Positions 15,113 through 28,863 of a stretch of DNA of 64,000 bases are shown piece after piece. This DNA is from Centroberyx gerrardi (taxonomy: Eukaryota; Chordata; Actinopteri; Beryciformes; Berycidae): positions 20,666,840 through 20,730,839 of the forward strand of contig NC_136003.1 in the NCBI RefSeq assembly GCF_048128805.1. Direction: 5' to 3'. The notes under the pieces were generated by a model. It had not been told where the DNA came from, did not search any database, and saw nothing but the letters and a program-made list of their open reading frames with translations. Every line of letters begins with the position of its first letter. The stretch's first letter is position 1. A program made the translations under genes and the position numbers.

Positions 15113-15966
15113 TAAAGGATAATTCCGGTTATTTTCCTAGTTTTTGCCATCATGACGATTGACTGTGTTCAAAATTTTGACACTTCACTGTAGAGGCTTT
15201 TTGTTCCTCCCATTCACTGGGAGTGCTGCTGTCCAATACACACACACACACACACACACACATACACACACACACACAGGGCAACAACCGAACAATTGAA
15301 TCTCCAACAACTGAACCCAAAAAGCAATTAAAACACGTCTTTTCGGCACAGTAACACTCACACTGCAGTTACACGTCTTTAAATAGCTGTGATAGAACAA
15401 TTATCACATGATATTTCAGGTATAGTAGTCCATTTGATACTTTTTAGTGTTGCTCACACAATTTTTAATACCTTGGTATTAAATATGTATACTTCCGCAA
15501 TTTGTAACACCAGGTGAGAGATATCAGGGGGAAAAAAAGTTCCCACCTATCCTACTTGTAATTATCACTAGAAGGTTCATGTGAATGGGTTTTCCCAGTT
15601 GGCAGTTTGTATTTACAGAACATCTCGTATGACTTGAACGCAGCATCAAAGTACTTGGACGGTCTACTTGCCAACTTGCTCACACTAGTTACAATAACAT
15701 ATCTAATACCACAATATAAGCAAGTTTCAGGCAATGAATAATCGGAAAATCGAATGTAGGTACAGCAGGTCCCATTGCAGTGTGTGTTCTTGTGTTGAAA
15801 GAACGTGTTTTAATCGTTTTTGGAGATTGTGTTTGCCCTGTGTGTGTGTATTGGAGAGCAGTGAGTGGGAGGAACAAAAACCTCTACAGTGAAGCAAGTG
15901 ACAACATTTTGAACACAATCAATTGTCATGATGGCAAAAATTAGGAAAATAAGACCCAGGGTAACT
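15113..15966. mobile_element. Long foldback element (arms of roughly 200-260 bp)
   Basis: The left arm (about 15113-15372) and right arm (about 15772-15966) are inverted copies. TTTGCCATCATGACGATTGA matches the reverse complement of TCAATTGTCATGATGGCAAA, and AGGCTTTTTGTTCCTCCCA matches TGGGAGGAACAAAAACCT. Further in, AATTAAAACACGTCTTTTC pairs with GAACGTGTTTTAATCG. Each arm carries its own CA/GT repeat. A spacer of about 400 bp separates them. The outer end GTTAAAGGATAATTCCGGTT resembles the end of the element near 56.9 kb. This is a nonautonomous element or two inverted copies. Confidence 0.75.
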
Positions 15967-18900
15967 AAATAATCAACAGGAGATGGGTCTCAGTTTGCTT
16001 TTTATAAAACACTGCAGGCAGTAGCAGTGGGTGGCACTGATGAAGAGCTGAGTAAAATACCAGCTGCAGTTCATTTGTGATTTTTGATGACCAAGTATCA
16101 AAATGGAAAGAGTAAAGTCACAAGAACACAAAATACAAACATTGACTTGACCTTCTCACTGATCAGTCACCCTTTATTTGGAAAGTCCAATGCTGAACTC
16201 AACTTACAGTACTATCAAGTGACTATGATGCGTCACTCAAAGGTTTACTGAGTTTCAGGTGATATAATAGTGTGAAAAGTCTATAGATATTCAGTGTCTG
16301 GGTCAGAGTTAGTCTTGGGGTTTGGGTTAGACTAACATCAGGTACATCATTGGGGTTACATAGTCTGTAGAGATGCAACAAATAGGTAAGTGACATTTAG
16401 TTGAACATCTACTTTTTGTGACCTGATAGTTGAGTATCCACAATGGACTATCCAACCCACTATTCCTGGGGTAATCAGTTATACTCTGCACAATTGTTTA
16501 CCAATTTGTATAATGTTTGATTACAGGGTAGATGCAAAGGCTTTTAAAACTATTGGCCTGAGATTGATATCTAATTGTGAGTCAGCAACGGTTTGCTGCC
16601 AGTTTCAGTGAGGAGCAGGTACAGCGGCACACTCAACACATATTCCTTCCCATCCTGCGGCTACTGACTGTGGGCTCACCTTGACAGTAAGAACCACGGA
16701 CAAGCTTCAAACTAGAACAGCGCTTAGCTTAGCTCACCGACCCAGTTGGCAGAGAGAGACGCCGAGACCAGGGCTTCCAGAAAATATCTACACATTATCA
16801 TCTAAAGTACATCTAGCTCTGCATTCCACTCTCAGTTTCTGTGGTAACCCGCCCACTCCCGCTCCCTGCCTCTTCGTCCAATTTAAGTCTCCAAAGCCGT
16901 GAAGTTGCCCTGCGCAGGGGTCTCGACGCAACAATGCCGAACCCACTGAGCATCAAAATGAGGGCAAATGCATAACCTGAACGAACCCGGCTCCTACCAA
17001 CTCCATACAGCCAGTCTGGAATGAAAAGCAGCAAATGCAAAGCAGGGAGCATCTTAATCTACAGAATATACCAAAGGCACAATACAAGTCAAGTATTTCA
17101 GAGTTTTCCTTAGCGAATAAAAAGTGGCTGCTTTGGCACAACAACAAATCTCACATTGCGCCCTCAGAAGCAGTGACATTCACACCGTTTGCCTTCCAGA
17201 GATTTGGGATAAACAAGAGAACACGGAGTGAAGCAGACGCAGCGATCGCACCTGTCAACACTTGCAAGTTAGCATGACAAGTCGAACACGCTGGTTCAAC
17301 TCCGCCTTTGCATAGAAAACACTCCTTACTGTGACATTTACAAAAAGCATTATCTGTGCCAAAACAGTGTGGTGGCGCTATGTAATTCAAATTATGTCTT
17401 CACAGCCTTTTGTGTGAAAGGTATTGTAAGTTATTCAGTAAACATCAAAAAATAGTGAGTTTGAACAGCTGAGAGCTTCATTGATGCTGACTGTGCTCCA
17501 TTACAAGCCAGAATTAAGACCTGGACAAGAGCTCAGACTGGCTTTTCCCTGGATGTGAGTGTCAGAGGGTTCAACATATCGTTCAGTCTTTCTTATTATG
17601 CCCTTGCTCTGTGCAACTGCATGTAGTCCTAATAAGGGCCTGGGTTCAGGGATAGGAGCTGCTGTTTGACAAACAAACAGTGTTATCAGCATCATACGAT
17701 AAACTTACCTAATTAAGTCCAAGGGGGACTACGTCTGCTCGGGGAAAAGAGCTGAACCCAAAGCTTAAAGCGAGACAAAAAAAAAAAAAATCCCTCTCTC
17801 TCTCTCTCTCTCTCTCTCAGATCAAAATTGTCTCTGGACACAGTTTCTCCCCAAGCCAAATACGTTTCAAACAAGACCACACCAGAAAGCATAAAAGAAT
17901 ACTTGGCAGAGTCACAAAGCCAAACAGAAAACTTCAAAGAGTCCCGATCGTCCCTTTTTTCATGCTACATGGCTGCATATGGAGACAACAAGAGTGGCAT
18001 CGACCTGTTGCTGCACTAATGATAAAATCTATGTGCAGGAGCTGAAGCTGATGGAATTGTGAGAAATACTACAAACGCAAAAAAGGGAGGTAGAAATGAT
18101 ACTTAAGAGAGAGAGGGAGAGAAAGAGAGAATAAGGAGATACACAAAGGATATATGACTTATTTGGCTTCCTTTCAATGTAGCCACATGCATGGATGTGC
18201 CCATATGCCTCTGAGCATTTTGCCGTTCACGCACAGAAACCAGTGAGTGGCACTCGATGTCATTAAATCATGTTGTGTGTGTGTGTGTGTGTGTGGAGGA
18301 ACTTAACAAAAAGCCCCTCCTATAACCCCTGTAATGTTTAATGTTCATGAGATGTACGCACTCCAAATAGTCCTGCTGAATTATGAAAGCGCCTCGGTGA
18401 TCCCTACCGCGTGTACGTACGTTATGCTCTTATGGATGCTGGCGAGCAAGTGTTTATGTCCGCTAATCCCCCCGAGCTCCTCTACGCTACTCTGCCTCTC
18501 CGTCATCAGCCTGGAGTTTATCAAACACATCGGGGAGAGGAGAGGTTTGTCGCACAGCAGAGTTATGTCCAGTAACAACAGGAGACCATAGTGGACGCCA
18601 TACATAGCGCTGGATCTTTTAACCCTTTGTTTAACCGCGCAGGCACGTTGGCAAAGAACACAGTGTTATTCACAGCAAAGGGGATTTAAAAAGGGTTTAA
18701 AAAAAATATGCTTAGGAGCTGCCCAGTAGAACCGCAGACTCACTGAAGACGCTGAACAGCTCAAGTGCAGCAGATTCACTGCATTGCTCAGGGGCAGTTA
18801 AAGTGAGAATCCGCATTTTTTTCCTTGATTTGGTAATACGCAGTCATTGCTTTGGTGTTCTACACCCAATGTGGACACTGGACCAGCATACTGCAATAAT

Positions 18901-19273
18901 AAAGACACTCAATGTAGACTGTAGCTTCTTATATTTCTCATACCTTCTTATATTTATTCTAAACAAATTGCTGTCGTTTCCGTAAACGTGCAACGCATCA
19001 CTTCCCGTGACAAATGTAAACGCTTTCATGAAGTGGGTATAGGTTGAATCACTATTGGTATCAATCGGCGATAGTCAGGAGCAAAGTGGACATTCATTTT
19101 GAGGAAAAGGTTGCGGATTATTATTTTATAAGGTAGACTAGTTGCTGAGTGAGGGGAAAGTGTCATTCCTTCATTTTCCTCACCCAGACTTTCCCAGCTG
19201 GTTACCTTCTAGCCTTCAGGCTGCCACGGATTCTATGGTGAATAAACAGAGAGATCAGTGGGAAGAGAGGCAA

Positions 19274-19313
<40 letters not shown>

Positions 19314-20987
19314 TGCTGAGGGTATGCCAGCAGGTCCCTAATCCAACTGGCGGAGTGGAGGTGCCTCAGAGGCTCGAAGCATCTTGGGCCCTGAGAAATT
19401 AACTACTGCACACCTATGAATTTCATCCTAGATGCTCAGCAATCTGGCACAATGAAATTGAGCTTTCGTGATAAATTAATTGCTTCAGAAACTGGAACCC
19501 CGCCACAGACAGAGGGCAGGAGGGATTTGTAAGCGTCAATCTGCTGTAAATCTAACTAGCGGTCTGCTGAAGTTGGAAATGTGTGAAAAGTCTTAAGGCA
19601 AACAGTATAATGTGGGGAATTCTGTGCGTTCTGCTATCGGAGACATTAAATAGATTGAGGTGATTAATCTCCGCATTTCTCTTTTTTTTTTATCTCTGCA
19701 TTTCTCATCCATGTTATCTCACTCCATTTCCCCCTCTTAGCATCTGTATCATCCTTGATCTAAATGAACTCAATTTCTTACTAGCACTTGGCAGAGAGCG
19801 CAAAACTACTTATCTGCTGCTCCGTCTTCTCAGATATACACACATTAGACTGCCACTCTGTCTCTCTCACATGCACACGCCCACACTAGAACAGCACACA
19901 CACACACACACAGACAAATACACACACACACTTGCAGTAGAATGAGGCGCTTAGATGCTTCGAGCTATCATTATGTAAACTTTGCCTGTGGTGCTTTGAT
20001 GCTCCCAAAATAATGTGTTTGCCAGCGGGGTCTCATTTGTGCAGACTATGGTTTTAGTTTTTGTCACGCATAGCCAAAGGTGACATGCTGCTCACCCAGT
20101 TGTTGACTTCTGCTCCAACTGCTTGTTGGCAGCAGGAAAACAAATGGCGCCTCAGTGCAGCTAATTTTGAAGATTCATCAACACTGCACAGAGGCTGTGT
20201 GTGAGGCAGGCAGGTCGCTGCACAGGCCCACAGCCATATTCAGCCACTTTACTGTACTGCAGAGGCATCTTTACAGGCCTCAAGCGTCATTTATTCTCCC
20301 ATGAAGCGCTATGGGGTCATGCGTTGCTCCTGACCCCCTTATGAATGAATTAACCATACAAACAGGCAGGGTCCCGGCAACAGACGCTATCTACCAACAC
20401 AAATCATTGTGTTCAGCCTGTGTTAAAGAAGCAAAACAGAGAGCTGATCCATGAAGCAAACTGTACAGAGTCAAAGGTTTAAGGGCCTGGTTTGTTTTAA
20501 ATCATCTAATTAGGCAGGACAGAACTACAGTGTGTTATCGTTTCCCATGTCTGTGCATCGGGGGCGCAGTTTAAACACTGTAAAATAACATGCCCTGCTT
20601 CTCATTACTGAAGAAGACTGGCAAATACAGCATCAACATCTTCATTCATTCATGAGAAAAGGTGACGCAAGACAAGCCAGATATTAACATGTCACACAAC
20701 AGCGAGCGCCGGAGTCAGTGAGGCGAGGAAAATGACTCGGTAGCTTGATGTAATAAAGGCCAAGAATGTTAAGATGACATCTAAAGCCATGCACAGTGTA
20801 TACACATCATCTGGCTGTGTCAACGCTGATGTAATCAGATCTGCAGTCATGTCAGCCTACACAAGCCTGTCAGAAACTTCCAGCCATGTTAGGTCACTAT
20901 GCAATGCAGGTAATGTAATCAGTAAACAGAGACTAATTAGGCAGTAAAACAGATGTGCACCCAAATATACATGTGCTCAGGCATGCG

Positions 20988-21020
<33 letters not shown>

Positions 21021-21155
21021 CTCAAGACAGACTTCACTTTAAACATAGATGACACTAACAGACTGGAGACAAGGTTTACAAAAGAGGAGTGGAACTATAA
21101 ACAAGGGCGACTGAATTTTAATTTGTCAATCTTACATCTTCCAGTACCTGCTTAC
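15967..21155. other. Gene-free stretch; simple repeats and possible conserved noncoding DNA
   Basis: No coding exon is supported. There are (CT)n at about 17791-17819 and (GT)n at 18273-18294 and 19277-19312. A CA tract lies at about 20992-21020. The block from about 19440 to 20950 is free of obvious repeats apart from a CA/CT-rich patch near 19860-19930, and is rich in TAATTA-like words (for example GATAAATTAATTGC and ATCTAATTAGG), the composition often seen in vertebrate enhancers. That reading is inference only. Confidence 0.3.
16840..16960. promoter_or_regulatory. Possible promoter: GC box and CCAAT box in a GC-richer patch
   Basis: CCGCCC (about 16850) and CCAAT (about 16879) lie about 30 bp apart. 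On the minus strand they read ATTGG followed by GGGCGG. No coding exon is linked to them. On the minus strand this could serve a distant noncoding exon of gcgr, 11 kb downstream, but nothing in the sequence ties the two together. Confidence 0.2.
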
Positions 21156-22228
21156 TTAAAGCTGGGGAAGGCAATTTTTTAGTACCATTTTGGTAATATT
21201 TGGTGAAATTCTCTCTTTACATCCGGACAGCTACCAATAAATTAAATGCTCTGTGACTGTCCCAGACCCTGTAATCAGCCACTCCAAAATCTCAGGGCGC
21301 CTGTATCTTCCGCAAGGAAGAGCTGTCCTGAGCTGTCAGTCACACGCGCACGGAGCTAAAGACTAGTCCTGACCACCCTGCAAACTGCAGACCAGTGATG
21401 GGAATTACGTCTCTTTGAAGGGAACCGGATCTTGTGGCTCCGTTTCATTGACACACACACACACACACACACACAGGCTATCTCTCAAATTGAGGGGTAA
21501 ACATTTGCCGGCGGCAGGAGATGGCAACTTAAACAAATAGCATGACATATCTGTCTGTAAAACTTACCAAAAAACAGAACTGCTCATCACCCAGCGAGAC
21601 TCGGAACGACCCAACACTACAGCAGAGAGAAAACGAATATCCACAGAAGAGACAAAGTCAAACAGCCACAATCCAAACTGAATACTGGGACTGGAATAAA
21701 CTTGCTGTGTAATGAAGCAAGTTATATTCCCCGCTGCACAATATCTGTTCATCAGCAAGAAGCCACATTCAGGTCAGCCACTGTTACATAGCTACATGTA
21801 AGACTTTGCAACTGCGGTAGCTAATCTATGTGACACAAAAAAAAAATGTTTTGACAGCGAGCATTTCAGTAACAATTAGACTGAGCAAGCAGAACTGTGG
21901 TTAGATTATAAAAGGTTTGGAATTTCTCAAGTTTAGCAAACGCTAAGGACCTGTCGCTCTCTCTCTCTCCGGTGTAGAGTGAACCTCGCTCAACCGTATG
22001 TCCGTATCACAATGTGTCTGCAATGACTGATCTATGCTGGAAAAAAATATTTTTGATGGTTTAGTAACAACTACACTGAACTAGTAGAGCTGTGTTTTGC
22101 GTAAAATATTTTAATTTATTCAGTTTTGGAGGAGTTACGGGAGGGAGCAGAGAGGGAGGGATGGATTATTTTGTTGTATACTTTCAAATTCTTGCTCATT
22201 TCTCCAAAGTTGCCTACCCCTGCCTTAA
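21156..22228. mobile_element. TTAA-flanked nonautonomous DNA transposon, about 1.07 kb
   Basis: The left end reads TTAAAGCTGGGGAAGGCAATTTT; the right end reads AAAGTTGCCTACCCCTGCCTTAA, its imperfect reverse complement, with TTAA at both borders. A second element appears nested inside it: CCAGTGATGGGAATTACGTC at about 21391 resembles the end of a common fish hAT MITE, though its other end was not found. A (CA)n lies at 21453-21475. No transposase was recognised. Confidence 0.65.
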
Positions 22229-22489
22229 TTGTTGCGGTGACACCAAATTTTTCGGATCATCTGTCTTGGGAACTAATAGCATCTGCAAAAAAAACGGCAG
22301 CGAAACCCTGAACTCAGCGTCTGCAGCACTGCAGCGGAGTCAGTCAGACCTGCTGCAGAGCTGCAGATGGATGTTGCGTGAGGCGACCGGAGCGCTTGAT
22401 AGACCCTTCAGCCCCAAGCCTGCGAGGAGCATGAATAATATTCCATAACACCAGTGTGTCAGTGTGTGATGAATATTTGATGTGTTTGG

Positions 22490-22680
22490 TTTATGACGAC
22501 TCGGCGCGGGGCGGAGGAGGGGGGAGCGCAGGTAACTGGGATTTCTGCATAGTTAATGGCAGCTCTTTAAAAAAAAGGCAGGGAGGTGAGGTCTGACAGC
22601 AGAGAGCCGCGAAGCCGAGTTGACGGCCATGAATCATCGTTCAGGAAGGAATAGGAGGCGCACGTCCAGCCAGGTATGGG
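22490..22680 (+). promoter_or_regulatory. CpG-rich promoter-like patch with a candidate short first exon
   Basis: GACTCGGCGCGGGGCGGAGG at about 22499 begins a GC-rich patch. It is followed by a TTTAAAAAAAAG stretch and an ATG at 22629 that opens MNHRSGRNRRRTSSQ and runs into CAG|GTATGG, a plausible donor at about 22673. The short arginine-rich peptide was not recognised and no matching downstream exon was identified. It could be a noncoding transcript start, or coincidence. Confidence 0.25.
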
Positions 22681-24192
22681 AAGGTCACGAAAGAAAAATA
22701 AACGCCTCGACGTTGCTCAATTCTCCTCACGTCTACAGCACACGACGAACAACCGAGACGAGTTATCTCTCTCTCTCATGTATGAATCATAGTACTGATA
22801 AAAAGCTCTACACTCTCCTTGTTGACACTAAAACACTTTACAGGCATTTTTTTTTTCAAGAATTGTATATATTTTGTTCAACTCAACCCAGTCTACCCCA
22901 GCCAAAGAGCAAAGAAATTGCCAAAAATGTAAGCCAAAAAGTCAACCTTACCTACAGCATATTTGGCATTGTTAAAAATTGCTAAAACAAAATATTGCTA
23001 TAAGTCTTCTAAATGCATTTTCACCATATCCTTGTCTAGGCTATCAAAATACCAATGAGAAACACAATTTCCTCTGTGTCAGAGCTTGCAAAGAATGATA
23101 TATTTACAGATGTTAAGGCCATTGAAATTCTTCAAGGGAATGGTTTTTTATGAGATACATGATACTGAAGATTATTATTATTTGATATATTATTTTATAT
23201 TAAATGTCCTCCTGAAACAAATGCATTACTGTTGTGATTGTTCAGATTTATGTGGAACATGTTGGCTGCTGTAGCGTGAGAAAAAAAACAATAGATTACT
23301 CATAATGACACATATAATCAGTCGAGAAACTGTGGCTTCATCCAAAGATAAACAATCTCAACAGAAGAAGCGAAACTAACTGTGCTGATGTGGCTGTTTC
23401 TGCCCCAGTGTGACACTGTGCTTTATGTATTTGCCGTCAGCAGCGCTACTGTTCGCTCCTGACATGTTGATGAACATGAGGGCTTGACTGGATGACTGAA
23501 CAACAATATTCAAACCCATGTTGTGATGCATCACGGGTCACGACTTCTGTTAGGATTGTAGTTCAAGCTGACTTCCTCCAATGTCTATTTGTGATGGTGG
23601 TCAGATATTGGTTCCCCAAACTGTGCGTCACTGTTGTGTTGGGAGCAGGGTCCACCCACCAGGTGCCAAAAACTTTGTCTTTGGCTAATAAATCGATTTC
23701 GGGTCAGCCGCCACACTGGCTGCTAACTTTTTGAGACGATTTGACTGCCTTGGTTATATACAGACACTGGTTTTTGCCTGTTCTCAAACATTGTCCCTGT
23801 CGGGCTACCGTACACTCCGTCACAGCCAATCAAATCAAAGCAAAACAATGCTCTAAAATGTAATTTGAATTCTGTCGCACTTCACAATGAATTATAAACT
23901 TGATCCACTGTATAAGTGAGTGCGCACGTTTTAAATTCACACACAGTACCTGATTATATACATGAAATAGCATTGATACAATATACTAATTATTTTGGCG
24001 AGTAAAAATTATTCTTGGCAGGTAATTTTTTTTTTTAGTTCACCAGCCCTTGACAGGTGACCCAAAGAGTTAATTTTGGACTCTCACAGGTGGTTGAATT
24101 CGTCACTAAAACCAACATTAGAACTTATGGATGCCGTTCTTGTGACAGGCTGACAGCAGACTCAGCCTTCAGTAGGCGATGTGTGTGGTTGT

Positions 24193-24193
24193 A

Positions 24194-24246
<53 letters not shown>
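24193..24246. repeat. (GT)n microsatellite
   Basis: This is a nearly pure GT tract with one C interruption. Confidence 0.97.
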
Positions 24247-27200
24247 TGACATGTGGATGGAGGTCAATGTCTCCCGCTGTGTACACAGCATCTGGAGGCC
24301 CATGTCCAGCCCCCCGGGTCAAAAACACACTGACATCAGCAGTCCCTTCGGTGACGCAGGTGGACATGTTGTTTTTCAACTCTCACTCAACTGAAGAGAA
24401 AGGCCCCATTCATCACTGGAAAGGTATTAATCTGAGGCGGTGTACAAGCCTCAGTCTGTTTATTTACGTCTGTCAATCATCCCGGGTATCATTGTATGTC
24501 TGGGCACTTGTCAAGGAAGCTGCATTGAAGGTTTTGGATAATTAAGATCACAAATCCTTGGAGGTTTTCAGATCAGATCTTAATATTTCATTACCAGAAA
24601 ATAGAAGAACTCAATCTACATCAAGTACATTTTCAAAGGCGCGAGTCTCCCAGATACAAAGAATTCTATAGGTAATATTTTCAGTTTTTGCTCTCTTTTG
24701 ACCATATTGTATCAAACGAGATCATATGTATCATGTATCATGTATCAAAACCTTGTAGTATATAGATGTATTTTTATGTCTTATGTACTTTTATGTCTTG
24801 GATGTAAAGCACAGTTCTAAGGCTAATATACAGTATTGGAAATGTGGGGAAATACTTTGTACTCTTCCTGTGGGAACAGTCTCTACTGGTGTGAATACTC
24901 TGTGGTACAGTGGCTCTTCACGCATTAACTCTCTATCAGCTCATTAGTTTTGGGACAATCTATTTGGCATCAGAATTCACATACGTTATTCTTATGATCT
25001 TGCACAGCTCAGTGTACAGTGAGCCAGCACTCTCCCTTTGGTGCTATCATTATTTTACTGGGATATAGGCACGTTTTCTGGTTCATGACTGTTAGCGGAA
25101 CGATGAACTAAAGCTCATTTGGATGCAAAAGCTACATTATACATTCTAAAGTCACTTTCCAATTCATTGACAATGGTTTTGTGAAAGGGTTTATTGGTTA
25201 GTTAGGCTGTAAGACTGTAGGAATAACATATGTGCATTCATTTTTCCGATGGATTTCCCATTTTAACCGTTATGTATGCGTACTGACTGAAGGTTAAGAG
25301 GCTTAAAATCTTGGGTCAAAATCCCTGGATGTTTTTTTTTAGCCAGACTTGCACAACTCAACTCTGTATTCACTTTACTCTGTCTTCATTGAATCATCTC
25401 ACATCATCTGTGATTTCTACTTGGAAAACTGAACATACACACTCATTCTATAGTGCGCATGATGAAGAAAGACAAAAGCCTTTGCTCTTAAAATGAGCAG
25501 AATTTACAGATCGTTTCTTTTGGGCTACATAAAGCTCGTCATGCGGACGCTGTGTGACCCGAAGCCCATGGCAAAGGCGCACGGTTGCGACAGTTTCCAG
25601 TTGAGCAGTTGTGGAGATAAAGCGAGTGTTGTTTGTGCTCTGTACTGTGATAATAGGCAAAAGCAAAAGGAACTACACTTGACCCTCGACCCACACACAC
25701 TGTGAGAGAGGGGGGGTGGGGGGGCGGGGCTGGGCGATATTTTTAGTGCCTCACCAACTGAATCTGAACAAACACAAAATGGCTCAATACCGTTATCTCC
25801 TCCAGGGTTTACAAAGCAGTTCAGAGAAAAGCAAAACCGTTGTGTTCTTTTATCTTTCCGATCCTCCGCCGCGCTTCTGCTGTTATTGATTCTCCCGTGA
25901 TGTATCTTTTTGCTGCATCTCCACCCAACATGGACGTGTCTCCGTGTGCACTGAAGAGGAATTTACTTCCCATAAGAATGAAAGGTTAACTTCCCCGCCG
26001 AGTGAGAGGCGAGCCAGAGATAAAAGCAACAGGAAGACACAACAGCCACCTTCTGGTCCACCGCTTGACCAATAACGAACTCTAAAAGATGACATCCACA
26101 TCGCCACATCGCCCCTATCCAGTTGACTCTGGTGTGCGTAGGTGGTTCATTAGCGAGTAATCATATAAGCCACGCTGAGATTGAGTAATTTATCTTGAAG
26201 CAGCGCAGTGAGGTCAAAAGGTGCACAAGGGATGCATCTCCATCATCGCAGCACGCTGACTTCATTTAGGCATACATGACTTATCTGTGTCCATATAGAT
26301 AATCCCAGTCATGACCTCCTGAGTACACAGCTATCTCAGTTCATCTACTACACCCCAAGCTCTAATAAAATGTAATGGGCAGAGTGAATGCCTCGAGAGT
26401 GCTTTCTATCACATGCCGGAGTTTCTTAGAAGTTAAATAGCTGAGGTAAGCATTAACATATGAGAGAGGCAGTACTAAAACATGGCTATTGAAACACATC
26501 TGTTGAGGTCAAAGATCAAAGACTGTTGGCTTTGTACTCTGTCCAATACCTTGTTCATTTTATACAATAGTACATTGCTGTCACTTTAATATATGGAACT
26601 GAAAAATGGTGCTGCGGCTATTCAATTTAGACAAAATCTTTCACTTTAAGTTCTCCGCAAAGACAAAAATCCTAAACATTTGGTGTTTTTATGGCTGAGA
26701 TGACCCATGAGAAGGCCAGTGTCTTGCTTCATCCTCACTCTCCTTTTTGCCAGAATTAAGCAACAACACTGAGTTTTGGACATCAGACTATTCATCATGA
26801 TGCCATGCAATAAAGTTTCAAATGGACCCACTCTCCTCAGCTTGTTTGTGTGTGTTTTACAGTCTGCAAAAGAGGCCACTGGAAAATTCACTAAACGAGA
26901 ATATTAATGAATGAAAAAATTCAAATTGTATTTACCTGAGACTGCTGTTAGATCAGTGAAGTACTGTATGTTACACTGCCCAGGCCATTATTATTGTGCT
27001 CATAGTGTTACTTAAATGGCACATGGTTATCTACAAAGTGAAAATATAAGGTATTGATGGCGCTCATGTAACATCTTGCAGCTCATGATGGTCAAAACGT
27101 TTTGTTCTGAATACGCGATCAAAGATAATCAATGTAACTATTCTATCATCAGTAATACTAGAAAAGATTTGAGTGTTTTAAAAAATCATTATTAATGACA

Positions 27201-28296
27201 GCAACATGAACAGAGGGAAGGTATGATTTAAAATAATGAAGTCATCTCTCTGCTTCCCCAGGTTCCCTCAGCAACTCTCTCTGACAGCTGCCTTTGAATC
27301 TCAGCCATGCCTCAATGCTCTAATCCTCAAACCAGTCCTGTTGGGACTTTCTTGAACTGATTGATTTAAGGCAGGAAGGATATGATTTAAGTGTTTCAGT
27401 GCCTGGCTGATACCCAAAGGCCATGTGGTGAATCTTCATGCCGAGAGGCAGAAATAGCAAAGCCAAGAATCCAAAAACCGATGCACTGGGTTTTGCTTTC
27501 TCATCAGGGTTTCTCCAGATTCTTGCCTTTCTGCTATTACTTTGCTTATGATAATAGCTTTCCTATGTTTAGTGTGTATGATAACGGGAACAGGAATGAT
27601 GCAGATGTTCTCTGACTGTTGGGCAAAACACACACACACCTGCACACACACATTAAAACACAAATATAATATGCATGTTGATTTTAAAATCATAAGAAAA
27701 GCTGTTCAGCACAGCTTCAGCGCCTGATTTTGCTGTTTTGTTCCCGGATTTCAAATTGCTCACGACTGCAGCATCTCTCCCTCGCTGCAGAAACAATTTA
27801 GCGACACAAGACTTTTTCGGCACGTCAGATACATTAATCTCTACTTTTTTCCCCACTGCAGAGCAGGCAGCATCAAAACATTGTCTGGATTTGTTCGCAG
27901 GGGCAGGAAGGTAAGCTGTTGGCAGCCGCCCAGGCACAGTAAGTGACGGAATGTGCCGCACTCCAAATCTGATCCTGGTGGCGATACTGAGAGGAGAACA
28001 TAGAGCAGAGGCGACAGACACAACGCAGGGTCCACATCAGGACAAGGCTCAGATGGGCACAGAGGGAGATCGCGCCCAGAAAACACATCACACATGCAAG
28101 AGTAAGTGAAGAAACACATTCCAACCTGCGCTGTAGCCTGTCAACAAAATCAAGAGATAAAGACCAGTAGCCATGGCTGGAAACATGCAAACAACAAATA
28201 AATGAGCCCTTTGTGAGCCTTTTTTTATGATATGTCTCAATGAAAATGTCACAAATTCCCCAAATGTGGAGACAGTGTAATGTGAATAGTGTTTTT

Positions 28297-28298
<2 letters not shown>

Positions 28299-28337
<39 letters not shown>
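28299..28337. repeat. (GT)n microsatellite
   Basis: This is a pure GT tract. Confidence 0.97.
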
Positions 28338-28339
<2 letters not shown>

Positions 28340-28863
28340 CATGTGCATGCACTCACGCACCCCAGCATACACTCTCGTATATTACTATTTTGTGCGTGCT
28401 CCATGTCCACCAGCATGTCCACTGTTGCTATAGCAAGTGTATCTGTTTATTGCGCTATAAAAAAACAAATAAGTAATGTAATTTTCCTCAGGAGGTAAAG
28501 AGCTCTGTTTGAAGAGGTTTCATTAAGCGGACTGACAGTTGCCCTGCTACTCGCACACTGTTGCGTGTACTTGGGAAGATTTAATAAACTCTCGTCTTAT
28601 CCGTTTAACCCAGCACGTGCCTGAAGGGCGGCAGGCACAATCGCCCATCAGAGAGAGGCCAGTAGCAACATGGGAGTCGATGTCGATTCAATAAAGCCAC
28701 GGGTAAATGTTTCCTACCGCCAACAGGAAGGGATTGGTTCTGATCCTTCCCATTCAATTGTGTATATAAACATTGTGTATGTGTGTGTTGTACGTGTGAC
28801 AGAGAGAGAAAGAGTGCGCGCGTACACTTTTGTGTGTTTACTGTATGTGTGCACAGCAGAAAA

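Larger units (their letters stand above)
22681..28863. other. Gene-free stretch with microsatellites
   Basis: No protein-coding exon is supported on either strand. A long (GT)n tract lies at 24193-24246 and another at 28299-28337. GGGGCTGGGCGATATTTTTAG at about 25725 resembles the end of a widespread fish MITE. A CACTGCAG...GGCAGGAAG|GTAAGC segment near 27860-27913 has acceptor and donor signals, but its content was not recognised. Confidence 0.35.

Noticed and set aside
27653-28352. Overlapping minus-strand frames of 92-159 codons
   Set aside because: They read through a CA repeat (poly Thr-His), overlap each other in different frames and show no similarity I can name.
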